Assembly (NCBI RefSeq): GCF_052064335.1
Contig: NZ_JBQHVU010000012.1
Location: 20,200 to 84,199 of the forward strand
Source: Weimeria sp002480925
GTDB taxonomy: Bacteria; Bacillota; Clostridia; Lachnospirales; Lachnospiraceae
Direction of reading: 5' to 3'
DNA length: 64,000 nucleotides
In this document: positions 44,829 through 54,247 of the stretch, piece after piece
How positions within the stretch are numbered: the stretch's first letter is position 1
Layout: every line of letters starts with the position of its first letter
Translations under genes and position numbers: made by a program
Notes under the pieces: model-generated
Seen by the model: only the letters and a program-made list of their open reading frames with translations
Told to the model about the DNA's origin: nothing
Databases searched by the model: none

Positions 44829-45551
44829 CTAGAAGCCGAAATAATCATCTACTCCGTTCGCTATGCCTTCGGCCATAAGATACTGGTTGGAAGACTTTGC
44901 CATATATCTGTCATCCGACCTGTTGGTCATGAAGCCCATCTCTATAAGGGTCACAGGTATAGTAGAAAAATTGGTCCCTGTCAGGTCGTCACGATATGCA
45001 ATCCCGCGGCTTCTCATTCCGGTCTCACTGCAATACGCTCTAAGTATATCCCTTGAAAGCCTGTTACACTTGGAATAGAGATGTCCTACATACCTGTTAT
45101 TCCTGGATGAGCACTGCATGGAGGCCCCATGCGCCGAAGATGCTCCGCCGTCTGCATGAAGACGGATAGCTATGTCACATCTCCTGTTCAGCTTTTTGGC
45201 TCTTTTGCTGTTGGAGATATTCACATCATTTCTGCTGCGGGTCATTACTACCTTGTATCCCCGGTCCTTAAGCTCCTGCTTCAGCTTCTTTGCCACCTGT
45301 AGTGTAAGCTTATATTCCGGGAGACCTGTATATCTGCCTCTTGTGCCTCCAGCGACCTTGGCCTTTCTGACCCTGCTTCCCGGAGCCGACGGCTCTGTCG
45401 AGCTGTCACCGTACCTCTGATGCCCCGGATCTATGCCTATAGTATATTGACTTCTCTTCCTTTTCGCAGCCTGAGCCGGACATATGCCAAGCCCGATGAT
45501 CATACATATAGCGATCAGAAGACCAGATATCCTTATGATATGCCTTTTCAT
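44829..45551 (-). CDS. Secreted N-acetylmuramoyl-L-alanine amidase (Amidase_3)
   Basis: A 240-residue exported protein with a signal peptide ending PAQAA at about residue 29. The zinc amidase core has IGIDPGHQRYGDS, the Glu in TGLPEYKLTL, RLHADGG and the terminal VTLIEMGFMTN. It cleaves the MurNAc-L-alanine bond of peptidoglycan. No SPOR or other wall-binding domain is seen. AAAGG lies before the ATG. Confidence 0.92.
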   Translation of the reverse strand: MKRHIIRISGLLIAICMIIGLGICPAQAAKRKRSQYTIGIDPGHQRYGDSSTEPSAPGSRVRKAKVAGGTRGRYTGLPEYKLTLQVAKKLKQELKDRGYKVVMTRSRNDVNISNSKRAKKLNRRCDIAIRLHADGGASSAHGASMQCSSRNNRYVGHLYSKCNRLSRDILRAYCSETGMRSRGIAYRDDLTGTNFSTIPVTLIEMGFMTNRSDDRYMAKSSNQYLMAEGIANGVDDYFGF

Positions 45552-45607
45552 GATAACCTTTCCTGCAGCGATCTGCCTTTTCCATATACTTTTACTGCCG
45601 GCTTCCC

Positions 45608-45616
45608 ATTATAGCA
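45608..45616 (-). promoter_or_regulatory. Extended -10 promoter of amidase gene
   Basis: TGCTATAAT on the minus strand, about 57 bases before the amidase ATG, with only a weak -35 box (TTTTCA). The rest of the 45552-45740 gap shows nothing else. Confidence 0.6.
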
Positions 45617-45740
45617 CAGAAATAAGGCTCTGAAAAGTCAGCCGATCCTTTCTCCAGACTCCTTTTCAATGGCCGCCCAGCGATAATAATCCTCATTGGA
45701 ATATTATGCTATATACTTCATAAATGCTCTCTTCTGAAAA

Positions 45741-45767
45741 AAACGCACCCGGTTTACGGGTGCGTTT
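45741..45767 (-). terminator. Terminator after BMP-family gene
   Basis: AAACGCACCCG and CGGGTGCGTTT form a perfect 11-bp stem with a 5-base loop; on the minus strand seven T follow. It ends the two-gene signalling operon. Confidence 0.92.
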
Positions 45768-45770
45768 CTA

Positions 45771-46985
45771 TCACTCCACCTCTATTCCATCAAGGATATA
45801 ATGGAATAACGGCGCCGAGCAATCTTTGTTTTCTATGTACTCCCTGGTCAGATCGATCCTGTCTTTCGGATCATCCGGGTCCACGCCCTTGTAATTTCCG
45901 CGGAAAACATGGATCCGTCCTTCTTTAAAGCCCTCTATGCTTTCGTTTACCATCTTTTCTGTGCCAGCTGCTGCAATAGTAGTGTTTATATCAAGCATCC
46001 TGACCCAGTCCTTATCGAAGCCGGCTCCGGCATCATTCCCGGTTTTACGGCCGTCTATATCATCCTCTATATCGTGGCCGGACAGGACAGCGCCTACTGC
46101 TGAGATGAGATAAGGAGTCCAGTTGATCCTTGTCGATACAAGAGATGTAGTCGGGGCTATGCCTGTCATACTCTGATTGTAGCCTATATGAAATACTATA
46201 TGATCTGCTTTGGAATTCTCACAGGCAACCGCCGGTCCTGTAGTATCCGAATGCTGGGAGATGATCACACAGCCCTCGTCTATAAGCTCTTTTGCAAGGT
46301 CATATTCCTTCTGATAGCTTGTCCAGGTATTGGCGTATTTCACCTTCATAGTGGCCTCCTTGCACTGGTCCTTCATACCCAGATAAAAGGCCGTAAAGCC
46401 CGAAATGACCTCGGGATAAGGATAGGCTGCGACATAGCCTGCCACAGCCTGATCCCCTCTTATAGAGCCCTGGTCTATAAGCTCTTTAAGCTTCCTGCCG
46501 GCCACCTGTCCAGCTATATATCTGCCCTCGTAGATCCTGCCCATGAATGTATGATAATTCTTATAAACCGGCTTCTCATTCGCATTTGACTGAGTAGCCT
46601 GGATGAATTCTATATCCGGGTAGCTCCCCGCCATCTTCTTAGCCAGATCTCCGAAGCCATAGCTGTTGGTGATGATGATGTCGCATTTCTCAAATACAAG
46701 CTCCCTTATCACGGCCTCCTCATCATCTACAGTCACATTGCTTTTGATGACAGTTTCCACCCTGCCCTTGTATTCTCTCTTCACTTCGTTTAAAGCGTTA
46801 TAGAAATTGTCTGAATATGGTGTCGCCTGGTCTCCGTCCAGTATCAGACCGACGCGCACAAGGTCCCTGCTCTTATAAGGATTTATGATCCTCTTATAGA
46901 TGAAAAAGCCGCTCACCAAAAGTACTACGGCCACAAGGCAGACCGACAGGAAAAAGCTTTTCTCTCTGAAATCCCGTATCCTCAT
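45771..46985 (-). CDS. Membrane-anchored BMP-family (PnrA/Med-like) substrate-binding protein
   Basis: A 404-residue protein with an N-terminal transmembrane anchor at about 11-30 and no lipobox, then a BMP-type periplasmic binding fold (RVGLILDGDQATPYSDNFY, ITNSYGFGDL, GRIYEGRYIAGQVAG, ISQHSDTTGPAV). Family members bind purine nucleosides or similar ligands. No ABC permease or ATPase genes are adjacent. Instead it overlaps the stop of the giant HD-GYP gene by four bases, so it may be the ligand sensor for that protein. Confidence 0.85.
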   Translation of the reverse strand: MRIRDFREKSFFLSVCLVAVVLLVSGFFIYKRIINPYKSRDLVRVGLILDGDQATPYSDNFYNALNEVKREYKGRVETVIKSNVTVDDEEAVIRELVFEKCDIIITNSYGFGDLAKKMAGSYPDIEFIQATQSNANEKPVYKNYHTFMGRIYEGRYIAGQVAGRKLKELIDQGSIRGDQAVAGYVAAYPYPEVISGFTAFYLGMKDQCKEATMKVKYANTWTSYQKEYDLAKELIDEGCVIISQHSDTTGPAVACENSKADHIVFHIGYNQSMTGIAPTTSLVSTRINWTPYLISAVGAVLSGHDIEDDIDGRKTGNDAGAGFDKDWVRMLDINTTIAAAGTEKMVNESIEGFKEGRIHVFRGNYKGVDPDDPKDRIDLTREYIENKDCSAPLFHYILDGIEVE

Positions 46986-49900
46986 TCGATATCCTCCGTC
47001 AGATCTCTCTTACTGTACTCTTTTATAGTGGTTGCTGGGTCTATCGCTCCTTCCTCTATAAGCTGGAGGAAGAGATCAGTAAGATCCGGGTCAAACTGGG
47101 TTCCCCTGCATCTTTTAAGCTCTCCTATCACCTGATCCATATCAAGGGCATTACGATAAACCCTTTTGGCAGTCATGGCGTCATAGGCATCAGCTATGGA
47201 AATTATCCTTCCATAAAGAGGGATATCCTCACCGGAAAGTCCATCCGGATAGCCCTTTCCATCGTAACGCTCATGATGGTATCTGGCTCCGGCCTGAACA
47301 TGCCTTATCATAGTAAATCCCTTTAGTATATCAGCTCCGACCGGGGCATGGGATTTGATGATCTCATATTCCTCATCGGTAAGCTTAGCCGGCTTGTTAA
47401 GGACTGCATCAGGAACCGCTATTTTTCCTATATCATGCAGGATGGCAGCCTTTCTTAAGTTCCTGATCTCATCCTCTGAAAAGCCGTACTTCTCTCCCAG
47501 CTTTGAGGCATAGAAGGCGACTCTGTGGCTATGCTCTCCGGTATCTCTGTCCTTCACGAAAAGAGCCTTTGTCATGGCAATCACAGACTCGTTTCCCATG
47601 CGGACCTGCTGCTCGGCAAGGAGCAGAGCCTGCTCGGTCTTCTCTGATTTCCTTTTCATCACATAGCGGGTGATAAACCAGACAAGCCATCCTATAAATA
47701 TGGCTTCCACAATGACTATATAGAAGCGGAAATATGCCCTCTCCCAAAGCTCCTCTGTGATAGTAAACGGGGTCTCGATCTGCTCCCTTACATTCCCTTC
47801 ATCATCTGTAACTGACAGCAGAAAGCTGTAATGGCCTGCCGGAAGATCAGTATAGGTGACAGGAGAAAGCTCCGAGGCATGGGCCTTATTCCATCCAGGC
47901 TCGTATCCCTTAAGCCTCCAGCTTATCATCGGATCTGCCGGGAGGAAATTCATGACCTCAGGAGTTATCACTATCGCCTTCTTCCCTCCTGAGATCGAAA
48001 TATCCTCATCCTCTCTTATATACTCCCTTCCTCCTGAGATCAGGCTCTTTATACCCAGTCGAAGTGTCCCGACAGGCCTTTTAAGCACATCTGTATCAGC
48101 ACATATAAGCCCTGTCGAGCCACAGAGGAATAGACTCCCGCCAGAATAAAGGTTCCAGGAATTGGCCGTAAGCGAGCAGGGAAGTCCGTCAATAAGTCCG
48201 CTCAGATGATAGCTTCCTGCCTTTCCGGAAAGCAGATCCTCCTCTGTCGTGATATAGATCCCTGCGCTTCCTGTTATATATAGATCCCCCCAGCCGTCTG
48301 CTATTATGTCGTAGTTGTTGCTATAGGGGAAATCCGTAAGCTGCCTGTGCTTATTATTTTCTACTGCTACTATACCATTACTTGTCACCAGAAAGTATGT
48401 ATCGTCACTTGCCGAAGGAACTGCCTTAAGGACCACATCGCAGCCTATCCCATCACTTTCGGTATAGTGCTTTACGACCTTCCCCTGATCCATCACATAA
48501 TAGCCGTCCCCATCCGTCGTAAGCAGGATCCTTCCGTCAGAAAGCTGGGCTATGCATAGAATGGATACGTTTCCCAGTTCATCTCCGTATGGGATATGCC
48601 TTACCACCCTGCCATGATCTATAAAGGAAAGGCCATTATCTCCTGATGCAGCTATCCTGCCGTCATGCAGCAACAGGGCAGTCCTCGCCCTTGTACCGGG
48701 TCCTTTTTCTCCATCAAAGGAAGTGATCCTGCCTGAACCATCATACATGACAAGTCCCATGCCATATGTGGCTACATATATATTTCCCTTCTCATCGAGT
48801 GCAAGGGCTCTCACCCTTATCCCCTTTAGTTTCCGGCTCAGTCTGTTTTCAATCCTCTTTCCTGATACACGGTCCATTATTACAAGTCCGCTGTCGCAGC
48901 CGGCATAGAGGAGATCACCATCCAGAAGCACAGCGTTTGCAGTATCAGCTTCTATTCCGTACATACTAAAGAAATCCGTATAGGCCGAGGATGATATCTC
49001 GAGCAGACCCTTACGTGTAGATGCTATCCAGAGGTTTCCCTGATAATCCCTGACGGCCCTCTGCAGAGCGGAATCAAAATCCCCGGTGCTTATCCTTGTC
49101 CATTTCCCGCCCTGATCCCGGCTGTAGACACCGTTATCGCACAGGATTTCGACACCTCCTTCCTTATCCTCGAGGAAGAAGTTGATAGTCGAGTGGCTTC
49201 CGCAGTCTGTCCTTCCGCTTCTTTTCAGGCTTCTCTTTTCCAGACTGAATTCATCTATCCTTCCATTATTGGTTCCGGCGCAAATGGTCCCGTCGGACAT
49301 GAAGGCTACCGCAGAATAATCGCCGTCCCTTCTGGAGGAAATGATCCTGCCGTCCTTTATCAGATATAGTCCGCCGTCTCCACCTACGGCAGCGACCATG
49401 CCATTATCAAGAGCTGCCGATGAGGTGCAGTATTCGATCTGATCAAGCCTGTCAGTCACAGAGAGTCCGTTTGAAAGACTTAGCACTACCATACCGTACG
49501 ATGTCCCGACATAATATCTTCCGTCGCTTGCCTGGGTGATGGACCTGATCGAGTTCACCGGAAGTCCCTGTAAGGTGTCTATAGAGGATACCAGCTCGCC
49601 ATTTATTATTATAGAAAGTCCGCTGCCATTGGTCCCGACCCAGAGCCGTCCCTCTCTGTCGGTAAAAAGGCAGTTGACATTCAGAATCTTCTTTGAATCA
49701 AACAGCCTGAAGGCCTGACCATCATAGGAATAAAGGCCGGCATATGTCCCTATCCAGAGCCTGCCGTCTCCTGTCGCGGCAATCGAAGTGGCGTGCCCGG
49801 GAGTAAGTCCGTTACTTGCGTCATAGACCTTCATGACGCTTGAATTGTCTCCCTTTACAGTATCAGCATGCACGTTCAAGCTTCCTGCAAGTACAGTCGC

Positions 49901-50509
49901 CGGTAGGATAACTGCAAGAATCAGAGGCAAAGCTTTTCTGGCCTCTGGCTTTTTCCCTTTCATGGCCCTGTATGCCTTTAGCAGAAGATATAGGAGGCTT
50001 ATTGTAAGGAATTTATCCACGAATTCCAGATAGAACTGGCCTATAAAGCAGCTGACTGTACTTTTCAGGCCGATATTACGGAAATAACTGATAACTGCGT
50101 CTCCCCAGAGGTTGCCTGTGGTTCCTCCCCAGATGACCAGATCCAGAATAGATGATGAAATAAATGTATATGATGTGACGGCTATAGCGCATGTCACTGC
50201 GTTAAAATAGGTCTTAAAGGCTCCTCTTCTTGCAAAAAAGCCTATCCCTAAGCCTATGCCTATTCCCACAATACTGAAGAAGGCTGTGCGATAGTTAGCA
50301 AAGGAAAGCATGATGCAGGCGAGGGCGCCGACCACTGCTCCTGAGAATGGTCCAAGCACATAAGCTGCCAGGGCTGTACCAAGGCTGTCGCCCCAGAGAG
50401 GCAACTTATAGCGCACCGCAAAATACCTTCCTGTCAGATCGAGAAATGTGCAGAGTACAGTTATTATAGCTGCTCTAAAATTTATCCGTCCAGTCTTTTT
50501 CATGATCAT
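46982..50509 (-). CDS. Giant membrane sensor: ECF-S-like membrane domain, two-component propeller, Y_Y_Y, HD-GYP
   Basis: A 1175-residue protein. Residues 1 to about 215 have about six hydrophobic spans (LTGRYFAVRYKLPLWGDSLG, VVGALACIML) and resemble ECF-type substrate-capture or MASE-like domains. Residues about 230-800 carry many regulator-propeller repeats (GRLWIGTYAGLYSYDG, GRLWVGTNGSGL). A Y_Y_Y domain and a transmembrane span at about 930 follow. The C-terminus is an HD-GYP domain with AAILHDIGKIAVPD, HHERYDGKGYPDGL and IADAYDAMT. The last is a predicted cyclic-di-GMP phosphodiesterase. GAGGAG precedes the start. It is co-transcribed with the BMP-type protein. Confidence 0.87.
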   Translation of the reverse strand: MIMKKTGRINFRAAIITVLCTFLDLTGRYFAVRYKLPLWGDSLGTALAAYVLGPFSGAVVGALACIMLSFANYRTAFFSIVGIGIGLGIGFFARRGAFKTYFNAVTCAIAVTSYTFISSSILDLVIWGGTTGNLWGDAVISYFRNIGLKSTVSCFIGQFYLEFVDKFLTISLLYLLLKAYRAMKGKKPEARKALPLILAVILPATVLAGSLNVHADTVKGDNSSVMKVYDASNGLTPGHATSIAATGDGRLWIGTYAGLYSYDGQAFRLFDSKKILNVNCLFTDREGRLWVGTNGSGLSIIINGELVSSIDTLQGLPVNSIRSITQASDGRYYVGTSYGMVVLSLSNGLSVTDRLDQIEYCTSSAALDNGMVAAVGGDGGLYLIKDGRIISSRRDGDYSAVAFMSDGTICAGTNNGRIDEFSLEKRSLKRSGRTDCGSHSTINFFLEDKEGGVEILCDNGVYSRDQGGKWTRISTGDFDSALQRAVRDYQGNLWIASTRKGLLEISSSAYTDFFSMYGIEADTANAVLLDGDLLYAGCDSGLVIMDRVSGKRIENRLSRKLKGIRVRALALDEKGNIYVATYGMGLVMYDGSGRITSFDGEKGPGTRARTALLLHDGRIAASGDNGLSFIDHGRVVRHIPYGDELGNVSILCIAQLSDGRILLTTDGDGYYVMDQGKVVKHYTESDGIGCDVVLKAVPSASDDTYFLVTSNGIVAVENNKHRQLTDFPYSNNYDIIADGWGDLYITGSAGIYITTEEDLLSGKAGSYHLSGLIDGLPCSLTANSWNLYSGGSLFLCGSTGLICADTDVLKRPVGTLRLGIKSLISGGREYIREDEDISISGGKKAIVITPEVMNFLPADPMISWRLKGYEPGWNKAHASELSPVTYTDLPAGHYSFLLSVTDDEGNVREQIETPFTITEELWERAYFRFYIVIVEAIFIGWLVWFITRYVMKRKSEKTEQALLLAEQQVRMGNESVIAMTKALFVKDRDTGEHSHRVAFYASKLGEKYGFSEDEIRNLRKAAILHDIGKIAVPDAVLNKPAKLTDEEYEIIKSHAPVGADILKGFTMIRHVQAGARYHHERYDGKGYPDGLSGEDIPLYGRIISIADAYDAMTAKRVYRNALDMDQVIGELKRCRGTQFDPDLTDLFLQLIEEGAIDPATTIKEYSKRDLTEDIE

Positions 50510-50532
50510 TCCTTCTCCTCAAATAAAAAATA

Positions 50533-50578
50533 CCGATTCTATTAAAGCAGAAATCCTTCGCTGCTTCAACTGAATCGG
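50533..50578 (-). terminator. Nested hairpin terminator after GHKL kinase gene
   Basis: CCGATTC/GAATCGG enclose AAGCAG/CTGCTT, a two-step stem; on the minus strand TATTTTTTATTTG follows. It would end the kinase/regulator transcript just before the HD-GYP gene. TTGAAG and TTTAAT with 17-base spacing inside it could be that gene's promoter. Confidence 0.7.
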
Positions 50579-50612
50579 CATGAAATAACCGTAAACCGGC
50601 ACAAAATGACAT

Positions 50613-51932
50613 TCAGTTCGTTCTAAATGGGATAGCTATGTCCGAATGAAATTCCTTTCCCTGATCTGTAAACTCCGCTCTGCCTCCATGATGCATGGCA
50701 GTCTGTCTGACAGAGGCCAGACCATATCCGCTTCCTCCTGACTTAGTCGAGATATATTTTCCATTCTTCTTCCTTACCTGTCCATTAAAGCCGTTCGTTG
50801 CGACTATATAAAGCCAGTTTCCCCTGACTGTCACTGCCAGCTGAATAAACCTGTCAGGCTCATCTGCCTTCCCGGCAGCCTCTATAGCATTTTCCAGAAG
50901 GTTTCCTATAAGAGTACAGAGCTCCGCATCCGAAAGGGCATCCTGTTTATCCGCATCTATATGGAGCCTGATATCTATCCCCTTTCCTTTTGCATCCCCG
51001 GCATAATAGTTAAGGACTGCGTTCAGAGCACTGTTTCCGCTGTATAGTGTCGTCTCATTTTCAGGCAGTTCCTTTATATAATCCGCCAGATAGTCCCTGA
51101 TGCTGTCTATTTCCCCCTCCTCTGCCATCATCTGAAGCGTTGCGACTGTCTGGCGGAAATCATGCCTGGCTCTTGCCGATTCCTTAACGTATGAAATCTG
51201 GGCCCGGTACTGCTCCTCCTTTACCTTCATGACCCTAAGCTCATTCAGGGATTCCGAGGCGTTCAGTATCTCCATTACAGTAAAATAGAAAACTATATTC
51301 ATCACCGCCCAGAAGACCAGCGCAATAATAAGGAGGGTAAGTGCTATGCTTCCTATACGGTTCACATACAATGTCTCGTATTTGATCGGGCGCACGTATA
51401 TATTCAAAAACAGGATGGCTCCTGAAAACGGCAGTGTCATATACCAGACTGTAGCTATCTCCAGCCTGTCCGACAGCTTCCTGCCTGCCTTAAAAAGGAA
51501 GGGTCCGAAAGCGACCGTCGATAGAGCTCCCGCTATCAGGAAAAATATCACATAATCGATCGTTGATGAATTGATGCCTAGCTCTGAATGTCTCGATGCG
51601 TCAAACATGGCTGCCATATTGGCAAGGACCGACATAAGAGCCATTACATCAACAAAGACAGCCAGACCCTTTGCCAGCTGCCAGCCTATGCTCCATAGAT
51701 AGAAGATAAAGGCTGCTATCAGTATCGGCGCAAGCTCTATATTGCCGTCCAGCTCTACCCTTGTCGCAATGTATGACTCTGTAATCGAAAGGGCCAGAAA
51801 GATAGGGATGGCCTTTAGCATGAGCTTGCCAGGTCTTTCCCTGAGCTGTCCCATTAGCGGAAGGTAGCAGAGCAGGGCCGCCGGAATGAAAATCAGGCTT
51901 TGAATAAATTCGCAGGTAAAGGTATCTGTCAT
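50613..51932 (-). CDS. GHKL-family sensor histidine kinase (AgrC-like)
   Basis: A 439-residue kinase. About six or seven transmembrane spans occupy the first 220 residues. The phospho-acceptor His lies in SARARHDFRQTVATLQ, and the ATPase has LIGNLLENAIEAAG and GGSGYGLASVRQTA. AgrC-like kinases sense peptides or other ligands at the membrane. Its stop/start overlaps the regulator gene by four bases. No agrB/agrD-like genes are next to it, so the signal is unknown. Confidence 0.9.
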   Translation of the reverse strand: MTDTFTCEFIQSLIFIPAALLCYLPLMGQLRERPGKLMLKAIPIFLALSITESYIATRVELDGNIELAPILIAAFIFYLWSIGWQLAKGLAVFVDVMALMSVLANMAAMFDASRHSELGINSSTIDYVIFFLIAGALSTVAFGPFLFKAGRKLSDRLEIATVWYMTLPFSGAILFLNIYVRPIKYETLYVNRIGSIALTLLIIALVFWAVMNIVFYFTVMEILNASESLNELRVMKVKEEQYRAQISYVKESARARHDFRQTVATLQMMAEEGEIDSIRDYLADYIKELPENETTLYSGNSALNAVLNYYAGDAKGKGIDIRLHIDADKQDALSDAELCTLIGNLLENAIEAAGKADEPDRFIQLAVTVRGNWLYIVATNGFNGQVRKKNGKYISTKSGGSGYGLASVRQTAMHHGGRAEFTDQGKEFHSDIAIPFRTN

Positions 51933-52699
51933 TTATTATGCTCCCATATTTTTTCCATTGCTTCTCCTCTGATCACTGTGAATATATAATTCTGCCAGGC
52001 ATCGACAAGCTCCCTCTGTCGTCTCAGATTGCATGGAGCCCTAAGACCTCCCGTGAGAAAGCATACCCCCTGGTCGAAGTCCTCGACATAGTTCATATTG
52101 ACTATTATACCGCGTGATATGAGCAGGAACTGCCTGTCCGAGAGAAGCTGATCCGAGACTGAGGAAAAGGAGATCCTGGGTCTGTATTCATTGCCGTATC
52201 TGTCACGGATCTCCACGTTGTGAAGAGACGAGGTCACCATCACTATATCAGGATAGATAAGCATCCTCCCCTCCCTGTTGCAGGTAAAGGTCAGACTTTT
52301 CTCATGGACTGACCTGCGCCTTAGCATATCATCCATGACACGGAATATATCTTCCTCTCCAAATGGTTTTTCTATATAATCATAGGCATGTGTCCTGAAG
52401 GCCTCTGCCATATGCTCCTTACTGGTCGTAAGAAATACCAGAAAGGTGTCGCTGTCCTCCTGCCTGATGGCCTCTGCCGCCTCAAGGCCTGTCATCCCCT
52501 CCATATAGATATCCAGAAAGACCACCGTGTACATAAAGGGCCTGTAGCCTTTTAGCAATTCCTCTGCGCTCATAAAGCTTGTGACCCTTATCCCGACCCC
52601 TGAGTTCCTGGCATATTTATCCAGTACTGCCTGCAAGGCTGCTATATCTCTCGGATTGTCATCTGCTATTGCTATATTCATATATCTGTCTGCTGCCAT
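51929..52699 (-). CDS. LytTR-family response regulator
   Basis: A 256-residue regulator. The receiver has IAIADDN (acidic pair), phospho-acceptor Asp in VVFLDIYMEGMTG, and Lys in YIEKPFGEED. A LytTR DNA-binding domain follows (VMVTSSLHNVEIRDRYGNEY, ISRGIIVNMNYVEDFD). It is the partner of the kinase encoded immediately downstream. The start is uncertain: AAAGGA is only one base from the first ATG at 52699, while the ATG at 52681 has no site. Confidence 0.9.
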   Translation of the reverse strand: MAADRYMNIAIADDNPRDIAALQAVLDKYARNSGVGIRVTSFMSAEELLKGYRPFMYTVVFLDIYMEGMTGLEAAEAIRQEDSDTFLVFLTTSKEHMAEAFRTHAYDYIEKPFGEEDIFRVMDDMLRRRSVHEKSLTFTCNREGRMLIYPDIVMVTSSLHNVEIRDRYGNEYRPRISFSSVSDQLLSDRQFLLISRGIIVNMNYVEDFDQGVCFLTGGLRAPCNLRRQRELVDAWQNYIFTVIRGEAMEKIWEHNK

Positions 52700-52843
52700 G
52701 TCCTTTCTTTTTGAATTCAGAATTCAGGCAGGTGAGCTCTGATGGCACAAGCTTGATCATAAACCTATTTCCGTCATATGGATCCACGGTCCTTTCAGAG
52801 AGCTTTGTAGGAGGCCTGGTAGGTTTACTTATATCAGATACCT

Positions 52844-52860
52844 TTGCAGTAGTCAACAAA
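52844..52860. repeat. 17-bp direct repeat, left copy
   Basis: TTGCAGTAGTCAACAAA occurs here and again at 59156-59172, in the same orientation, bracketing the block of insertion sequences. It resembles the ends of IS150-group IS3 elements (GTCAACAAA), so it may be an IS end rather than an att site. Confidence 0.85.
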
Positions 52861-52862
52861 TT

Positions 52863-53180
52863 TTAGAAACAAAAAGCCTTTTTTAATCGGACTTCTGCTA
52901 TTCGTGCCTTGACAAGCTCCTGAATCAATTCTTCTTTTGACATAGACTGGTATGTCTCAAGATCCTTCGATTCAAGCGCAATCTTTGATATTGAACTATG
53001 ATTTGCAGACGTTGTTCGTCCGCGTTTCGGCGGCAGATGATTAACATTGCGATATAGCCGCATATACTCTCGGGCTGTTTGGTAACTGATATCATAGATT
53101 TCAGCGGCCTTATACTTACTGATTTCACCAGAATAAATCCGGCGGCCAATGTCCAAACGTTGTTCTTTGGTGTATTTCAT
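52863..53180 (-). pseudogene. IS3-family transposase OrfA, 3'-truncated, OrfB missing
   Basis: A 105-residue frame from the ATG at 53180 (AGAGGTTTACC upstream). It has a helix-turn-helix (IGRRIYSGEISKYKAAEIYDIS, QTAREYMRLYR) and then the leucine-rich EELIQELVKARIAEVRLKK of IS3 OrfA. The frame stops three residues after RLKK, where other OrfA proteins continue, and no OrfB follows. The end is three bases from the 17-bp repeat. It is a deletion remnant of an IS150-like element. Confidence 0.75.
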
Positions 53181-53318
53181 GGTAAACCTCTTGTTCAAGT
53201 TGAGAATATCAACTGTTTTAGAAATGGATCTTCTCTGTCTTTATTTTATAAGACCCGTGTTCAAAAATTAACCCCTCCTTGTCTAAAATAAGTTTACCAC
53301 TTCACATAGTATTCGCTC

Positions 53319-53741
53319 CTACCTATTCATATAAATCTTTTTCTGCTTCATATCTACCTTTGCAACAGCGCCATACTGTAACGCACATCGTGGCATAGCA
53401 TGTCCAAAATTCACATTATAAACAATCGGAAGTTTCTCATTGTCTATCACTCTAATAAGAATATCTTTATATTCCTGATAATAAGCTTCATCCTGTGGCT
53501 TTCCAACTAATACACCATTTACCACGTCGAATACTCCCTTTTCTTTCAGTAATAACACTTCTCTTTCAAACAATTCAGGAGTCGGTTTTTCTTCGCAGGT
53601 TTCTATAAATAGAATTTTCCCAATCCACTCTTCCTTATTTGGAAACAAATCATATCTTTCACAAACTTCCTTTTCATCTTTATATCTGCTATTGGTCAAT
53701 ACATCATAAAGGCTTTCCAAACATCCACCTAATAATCCTCC
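53319..53741 (-). pseudogene. S66 (LD-carboxypeptidase/MccF-like) gene, C-terminal piece
   Basis: Reading leftward from 53741, the frame gives GLLGGCLESLYDVL and then the conserved S66 C-terminus, including FIETCEEKPTPELFER and NVNFGHAMPRCALQYG, which holds the active-site His. It continues the frame of the N-terminal piece at 55710-56352. Removing 53742-55709 restores an uninterrupted IFQGGLLGGCLES junction. The family cleaves LD bonds in murein or detoxifies microcin C-like peptides. Confidence 0.85.
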
Positions 53742-54170
53742 CTACATTGTCAAGCACTTTTTGCCTGAAAAATAAAGGTTTTCATTGTTCCTCAAAATAA
53801 AGAATGAGTCAAATATTGTGAGCATTTCTGTGTATCTGGTACGAAAATAGCCTATTCAGGGTACACTTTTTAAAACGTCTTCATATCTCGTTTTAAAAGG
53901 CCTTATGTATACCCCTGTCAGCTATGGCAGCGTACCTCCCATATCTACCGGGATCTTTGTCCCAACTTCCTTCGTTCCGCCTGCCCACAACCAGGGTGTC
54001 AGCTTAGCTCCTTTTCAGGGTCGTGCCCTATGGAAAAAATTCCTGCCGACTACTGGCTCATTCTTTGTAAATAACTTACTGACCATGTATCTTCCACAAC
54101 AGCACCTTGCGGTGGACGTTTACCTGCTGTTTCCAATGGCATAGTCTTTGCCTGTGTGCTACATTCTTTT

Positions 54171-54227
54171 ACATCGCAGCTGGCCTCAACCGACTCATAT
54201 GCTGTCGGCTCAGGACAGCTGCGATGT
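54171..54227. ncRNA. Hairpin in the IS110 non-coding end (bridge-RNA candidate)
   Basis: ACATCGCAGCTG and CAGCTGCGATGT form a perfect 12-bp stem enclosing a smaller hairpin CCGAC/GTCGG. It lies 20 bases from the transposase stop codon, in the long non-coding end. IS110-family elements encode a structured bridge RNA in a non-coding end; this assignment is inference. The strand of the RNA is not known. Confidence 0.5.
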
Positions 54228-54247
54228 GCTTGGTATGCTACCTATTT

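Noticed and set aside
52659..52859. 66-codon frame upstream of the LytTR gene
   Set aside because: TTG start without a ribosome site, begins inside the 17-bp repeat, overlaps the regulator gene and resembles nothing known. It is more likely non-coding leader.
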